10,316 bases of DNA from Treponema sp. (GTDB lineage Bacteria; Spirochaetota; Spirochaetia; Treponematales; Breznakiellaceae), in NCBI GenBank assembly GCA_031269405.1, contig JAISZE010000044.1, positions 1 through 10,316 of the forward strand, read 5' to 3'. Position 1 is the stretch's first letter, and each line of letters starts with the position of its first letter. Under the pieces are notes generated by a model. The model was given only the letters and a program-made list of their open reading frames with translations. It did no database searches and was not told the DNA's origin. Position numbers and translations under genes: made by a program. This document shows positions 7,448-10,316 of the stretch, piece by piece.

Positions 7448-7458
7448 ATAAGAACTAT
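7435..7458. repeat. Three phased ACTAT repeats in the divergent GH5/HEAT promoter region
   Basis: ACTAT occurs at 7435, 7445 and 7454, so the copies lie 10 and 9 bases apart, on one face of the helix. The first two are ACTATA. They overlap the candidate -10 boxes of both strands and the start codon of the plus-strand gene. This could be a binding site for a regulator, or only a chance feature of an AT-rich gap. Confidence 0.3.
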
Positions 7459-8653
7459 GAAACGTATAATTATCCTTGTCCTGTTGGCTTTTGCCGGGAC
7501 GGCTCTTTTCGCTCAGTCCGATGAGCTGGCTGTCTGGTCCGAAATGTTTGACAACGCGAAGACCCTGGAAGAGCAGCTTGTCTACGTAAAAACTGTTTCC
7601 GATAGTAATCTGTCCGGGGCGGAGGATTTTTACGCCAAGGCCTTGGACCGGCTGGTTCTGGAGTGCCCGAATATCAAGACCCGGTCCGAATGGGATGCGG
7701 CGGAATCTATCGCCCGTATTCTCACTGCCCGTCTGGGGGAAGCCAAATACGCCGCCGCTGCGGGGAACCTCTGGAAGACTGAGGAATACTTCCAAAACCC
7801 TCTGATAAAGTCCGACGCCCTTATCGCCCTGGGGCAGACCGGAAACAAGGACTACCTTCCCCAGGTGGTCCAGCTTCTCAAGGACTTAAACGCCCAGCCC
7901 CAGTCGGACCGGGATATGCGGGAACGTTTTGAACGTATCGCCTATGGGGCTATTATCAGCCTGGAACATTTCCGGGACCCTTCGGGTTATCTGCCGGTTT
8001 TCTTCGCTTCTACCGGATGGTATGCCGAACGGATCAAGAACCAGGCTTCCATCTCTCTTCCCAATATTATGGATGATCCCACTGAGCCCCTGCTGGAGGT
8101 GCTTGGAAGTCCCGGTTATGTTTACGATATCAAGTACCTGGCCTTAAGGACCAGCGAACACTCCCAGTCCCCTGAGGAAAGCAAGGCCAAGGCGGCTGTT
8201 TCCGCACTAACCGAAGGCTGGAAGGCTTCTACCAACGATGTCCATCAGCGGCAGGTGCTTTCCCAAATGCGGAAACTGGCCCTTTCCATGATTCGCCGTT
8301 ACGGCGCCGCCGATTCGGCGGTATATACCCAGTTGGATAAGTCCTATTCCAATCAGCTTGCGGATATGGATGAAAAACTGGCCGCTATTCAGGCTTTAGC
8401 CGCACTGGGTTCCGAAGATTCCGCCCGGCTCCTTGCAGGCTACCTGAGGATTATCCACCAGCGGCGCCAGGCCGGGACCCTTACAGTTAACGATGAGCAG
8501 CTTGTCCGGGCAATCATCCCCGCGTTGGGCAATGCCGGGGCTGCAGGCCGTTCCCAGGCCCGTCCGGTCCTCCTCTTGGTACAGCAGTCCCCGGACTGGA
8601 CCAACTATGTTAAAAACCTCGCTGCCGAAGCGTTGAGGAAAATAGGGAATTAA
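7457..8653 (+). CDS. Exported HEAT-repeat-like helical protein, function unknown
   Basis: A 398-residue protein with a clear signal peptide (MKRIIILVLL, cleavage expected after ALFA at residue 19), so it should be periplasmic or otherwise exported. The mature part is almost all amphipathic helix. HEAT-like units are visible in SDALIALGQTGNKDYLPQVV (near residue 119), KLAAIQALAALGSEDSARLL (near 309) and the C-terminal NLAAEALRKIG. Such arrays act as protein-binding scaffolds; no catalytic motif is seen. Similar exported HEAT proteins are familiar in treponemes, but I cannot name an orthologue. It is divergent from the GH5 gene across 59 bp and ends 53 bp before the end of the convergent PTS gene, with a hairpin between. 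Real gene with high confidence; role unknown. Confidence 0.85.
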   Translation: MKRIIILVLLAFAGTALFAQSDELAVWSEMFDNAKTLEEQLVYVKTVSDSNLSGAEDFYAKALDRLVLECPNIKTRSEWDAAESIARILTARLGEAKYAAAAGNLWKTEEYFQNPLIKSDALIALGQTGNKDYLPQVVQLLKDLNAQPQSDRDMRERFERIAYGAIISLEHFRDPSGYLPVFFASTGWYAERIKNQASISLPNIMDDPTEPLLEVLGSPGYVYDIKYLALRTSEHSQSPEESKAKAAVSALTEGWKASTNDVHQRQVLSQMRKLALSMIRRYGAADSAVYTQLDKSYSNQLADMDEKLAAIQALAALGSEDSARLLAGYLRIIHQRRQAGTLTVNDEQLVRAIIPALGNAGAAGRSQARPVLLLVQQSPDWTNYVKNLAAEALRKIGN

Positions 8654-8655
8654 GG

Positions 8656-8680
8656 AAAAGCCGGGACTAAGCTCCCGGTC
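8656..8680. terminator. Hairpin terminator between two convergent genes
   Basis: CCGGGA (8661-8666) and TCCCGG (8673-8678) form a perfect 6-bp stem, extended by a G:U pair, with a 6-base loop. On the minus strand the stem is followed by CTTTTCC, so it best serves the PTS IIA gene. On the plus strand the T-rich part (near 8691-8697) comes later, so ending of the HEAT-like transcript would be weaker. Confidence 0.55.
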
Positions 8681-8706
8681 TGGTTCGCGTTTTGTTTCCG
8701 GGCGGC

Positions 8707-9153
8707 TTATTCTGAAAGAACTTTCAGTATTTCGTCCGCAGAACCGGCCTTGAGAATTTCCTGGCGTTTTTCGGCGCTTTTGAAGAGGAGGCTGATTTCC
8801 GCCAGAAACTGGAGATGAGGACCGGTTTTTTCCACCGGTGAAAGGGTCATGATAAAAATCCGGCACGGTTCATGATCCAAAGCGTCGAATTCCACAGGGT
8901 TATCAGAAACCCCGATGCAGGCTACGAGGTCGTGGATAGTCGGGCTCTTGCCGTGGGGAATGGCGATGCCATGCTTCATACCAGTGGACATCTTCTGCTC
9001 CCGGTCCATAATGGCCGTAAAAGCCGCCTGCCGGTTTTCTATTTTATGAGCTGCCGCAAGGATGTCAAGAAGTTCATCGATGATTTCTTCCTTATTGGTT
9101 CCCTTGAGGTGAAGGCTGATAGTTTCTTTGGTTAATACTGTCTTTAGGTTCAT
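8707..9153 (-). CDS. PTS IIA protein, PtsN / fructose-type (PTS_EIIA_2)
   Basis: A 148-residue single-domain protein, the usual PtsN length. The phospho-accepting His is residue 67 in HGIAIPHGKS; the second conserved His is 113 in PHLQFLAEIS, followed by the typical LLF segment. It should take phosphate from HPr, either to pass it to a sugar-specific IIB or to act as a regulatory phospho-switch as PtsN does. No IIB, IIC, HPr or enzyme I is in the window, which favours a regulatory role. The start at 9153 fits the family (MNLKTVLTKE, like MKLSDLL in relatives); the open frame farther upstream runs through the promoter and the divergent gene. No Shine-Dalgarno sequence precedes this ATG, and the predicted transcription start almost coincides with it, so the mRNA may be leaderless. 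Confidence 0.92.
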   Translation of the reverse strand: MNLKTVLTKETISLHLKGTNKEEIIDELLDILAAAHKIENRQAAFTAIMDREQKMSTGMKHGIAIPHGKSPTIHDLVACIGVSDNPVEFDALDHEPCRIFIMTLSPVEKTGPHLQFLAEISLLFKSAEKRQEILKAGSADEILKVLSE

Positions 9154-9155
9154 AA

Positions 9156-9165
9156 AGACTAGTCT
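9156..9165. repeat. Perfect 10-bp palindrome over the PTS IIA -10 box (possible operator)
   Basis: AGACTAGTCT is fully self-complementary and covers most of the predicted -10 box and start region of the PTS IIA promoter, ending two bases before the start codon. A dimeric repressor bound here would block transcription. Function is inferred from position only. Confidence 0.4.
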
Positions 9166-9189
9166 AAATCTCGAATAGCGAAAAGTCAA
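9161..9189 (-). promoter_or_regulatory. Sigma-70-like promoter of the PTS IIA gene
   Basis: Read on the minus strand, TTGACT (complement of 9184-9189, five of six consensus bases) is followed after exactly 17 bases by TAGACT (complement of 9161-9166, four of six). Transcription would start at about 9153-9155, at or just before the ATG. Confidence 0.55.
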
Positions 9190-9203
9190 GATTTCGGATT
9201 TAG
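9164..9203. repeat. Imperfect inverted repeat in the PTS IIA / UlaG-like divergent region
   Basis: CTAAATCTCGAA (9164-9175) and TTCGGATTTAG (9193-9203) are reverse complements apart from one extra T, with 17 bases between. The two half-site centres are about 28 bases apart. The repeat spans the PTS IIA -35 box and ends before the UlaG-like ribosome site, so it could serve as a shared operator for both genes. Confidence 0.4.
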
Positions 9204-9222
9204 TATCGTAAGGAGGAATGCT

Positions 9223-10125
9223 ATGAGTGGACAAAACCGCTGGTATAAACAGGGCCGGGCCCTTTTGGATGAAATTGACCGCTCCAGGCCGGGAGAAGGG
9301 GAAGCCCATATCTGGTTTATGGGGCAGCACGGCTTTGTGCTCAGCCTGCCAGGCGCGCTTATCTATATCGATGTCATCCTCAACCCTCTTCCGGGCAGGG
9401 ACGGCAGGGACCTCCGCAGCTATCCCCCTCCTTACGGGCCGGGGGAAGTTACCAGCGCCGATTACGTTTTTTGCACGCATCCCCATTCGGATCACCTCAA
9501 CCTAAAGACGCTTTTGCCCCTTGCAGAGGCTTGCCGGGAAGCCCGTTTCGTGGTTCCCCGTCCCAGCCGCCCGACTCTGACGGGAGCCGGGATCGCCGAA
9601 AACAGGGTCATAAGCGCCGTCCAGGGGGAAGAACTGAGCCTGGGGGCCTTGAAAATCATCCCTGTAGCGGCGATCCATACCTGTTTTATTCAAGATGAGA
9701 GCGAAAAGGACGAAAACGGCTGCTGTACCAGCCTGGGTTTCGTCATCAAAGGAGGCGGCCTTTCCATCTATCATCCCGGGGATACCTGGATTACCCCTGG
9801 TTTGGCTGCGGACCTGAAAAAACTGGGCCCTCTGGACATTGCCTTCCTTCCCATCAACGGAACCGACTGGGAACGGACCGCAGATAACTGCATCGGCAAT
9901 ATGAACGCCCTGGATGCGGTCAAGTTGGCCATGGCGGTCCCTATAGACCTGGTGATCCCTTCCCATTACGACATGATGCCTGGCAACAGCGAAAACCCGG
10001 CCTTGTTCGCCGGTTACATGTACCGCCATTGCCCGCAGAAACGCTTCCACATCTGCGCCTTAGGGGAAGGGTTTATCTACCGGAAATCAACCCCCCGTCT
10101 TAAATGCGGGTCAAATTTAGCCTAA
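9223..10125 (+). CDS. UlaG-like metallo-beta-lactamase-fold hydrolase
   Basis: A 300-residue cytoplasmic protein (no signal peptide). The MBL fold is shown by the metal motif THPHSDH (His86, His88, Asp90, His91), His152 in AIHTCF, Asp187 in YHPGDTW and His248 in IPSHYD. The N-terminal IWFMGQHGFVL and the block LPINGTDWERTADNCIGNMN (near 209-228) point to the UlaG branch, whose founder is L-ascorbate-6-phosphate lactonase; E. coli UlaG is about 50 residues longer. The likely reaction is metal-dependent opening of a sugar lactone phosphate or a related ester, but the substrate is not certain. The start has a near-ideal AAGGAGG (9210-9216) six bases upstream. It is divergent from a PTS IIA gene, and its stop overlaps the stop of an epimerase gene by 4 bp. 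Confidence 0.88.
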   Translation: MSGQNRWYKQGRALLDEIDRSRPGEGEAHIWFMGQHGFVLSLPGALIYIDVILNPLPGRDGRDLRSYPPPYGPGEVTSADYVFCTHPHSDHLNLKTLLPLAEACREARFVVPRPSRPTLTGAGIAENRVISAVQGEELSLGALKIIPVAAIHTCFIQDESEKDENGCCTSLGFVIKGGGLSIYHPGDTWITPGLAADLKKLGPLDIAFLPINGTDWERTADNCIGNMNALDAVKLAMAVPIDLVIPSHYDMMPGNSENPALFAGYMYRHCPQKRFHICALGEGFIYRKSTPRLKCGSNLA

Positions 10126-10316
10126 AAGTCCGGGGCGTCGAGCTTCCGCATTTCCCGGTTAAAGTTCAGGATGTGTTCTTCCATATCCCCTTCCCGGAAG
10201 ATAAGGGAAGTCCCGGCTACAAAGATATCCGCCCCGGCTTTCCGCATTTTTACAGCGTTTTCCAGGGTCACGTTGCCGTCTACCTCAATTTCCACATCCT
10301 GAAAACCCCGGTCGTC
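10122..10316 (-). CDS. Ribulose-phosphate 3-epimerase family protein, C-terminal part
   Basis: The last 64 codons of a minus-strand gene; the amino end lies beyond the window. The signature IEVDGNVTLENA holds the catalytic Asp of the C-terminal half of the barrel (family VDGG/VDGN). KMRKAGADIFVAGTSLIF is the phosphate-binding strand and loop that closes the barrel. The enzyme should interconvert ketopentose (or ketohexose) phosphates at C3. VDGN and GTS in place of VDGG and GS also occur in allulose-6-phosphate or sugar-specific epimerases, so a dedicated paralogue rather than the housekeeping Rpe is possible. It is convergent with the UlaG-like gene with a 4-bp overlap of the ends, leaving no space for a terminator between them. 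Confidence 0.88.
   Translation of the reverse strand, partial: DDRGFQDVEIEVDGNVTLENAVKMRKAGADIFVAGTSLIFREGDMEEHILNFNREMRKLDAPDF

Noticed and set aside
9154..9495. Upstream extension of the PTS IIA reading frame by 114 codons
   Set aside because: The extension covers the promoter region and the divergent UlaG-like gene, and the family starts at the MNLKTV methionine.
10094..10126. CCCG...CGGG hairpin and TTTAGCCTAAA near the UlaG-like stop as a terminator
   Set aside because: The first stem has only four pairs with a nine-base loop, the second has a one-base loop, and neither has a T-run.
1..10316. CRISPR arrays, tRNA/rRNA genes, insertion sequences, riboswitches
   Set aside because: No regular spaced repeats, transposase-like protein, tRNA cloverleaf or known riboswitch core was recognised by eye; coding genes fill nearly the whole window.

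Overview
The window looks like a piece of a Gram-negative-type bacterial chromosome, most likely a free-living or gut spirochaete of the Treponema group. This is an inference from GC-rich coding sequence, the signal-peptide ending 'AFAGGQ' (common in Treponema substrate-binding proteins), an LplABC-type sugar ABC importer without its own ATPase gene, a lone PtsN-type PTS IIA protein and a periplasmic HEAT-like protein. No rRNA gene or species marker is present, so the genus is not proven. I saw no insertion sequence, tRNA or CRISPR array.

Left part (1-4663, all plus strand): the 3' part of a uroporphyrinogen-decarboxylase-superfamily gene, a weak terminator or attenuator, then an LplA-LplB-LplC-like carbohydrate importer (binding protein and two membrane permeases; the permease genes share TGATG). 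Just after the second permease, in another frame, lies a short orphan sequence that again encodes the last ~15 residues of a sugar permease. This is probably the scar of a lost permease gene.

Middle part (4695-8653): an exported lytic transglycosylase with its own likely promoter and GTG start (plus). It overlaps tail-to-tail by 38 bp with a large cytoplasmic GH5 glycosidase (minus) resembling the GH5_12 steryl-glucosidase/glucocerebrosidase group. A 59-bp divergent promoter region separates the glycosidase from an exported HEAT-like protein (plus), which ends at a hairpin shared with the next convergent gene.

Right part (8661-10316): a PtsN-type PTS IIA protein (minus) is divergent from an UlaG-like metallo-hydrolase (plus). 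The 69-bp gap holds a good promoter for the IIA gene, a 10-bp palindrome over its -10 box and a larger imperfect inverted repeat. The IIA transcript may be leaderless. The UlaG-like gene meets the 3' end of a ribulose-phosphate-3-epimerase-type gene tail-to-tail with a 4-bp overlap. The UlaG/IIA/epimerase neighbourhood recalls the L-ascorbate (ula) system and may serve a related sugar-acid or pentose-phosphate pathway. That is inference only.

There is no gene-free stretch over 300 bases. The longest is 4542-4753, which holds the permease remnant and the promoter of the transglycosylase.
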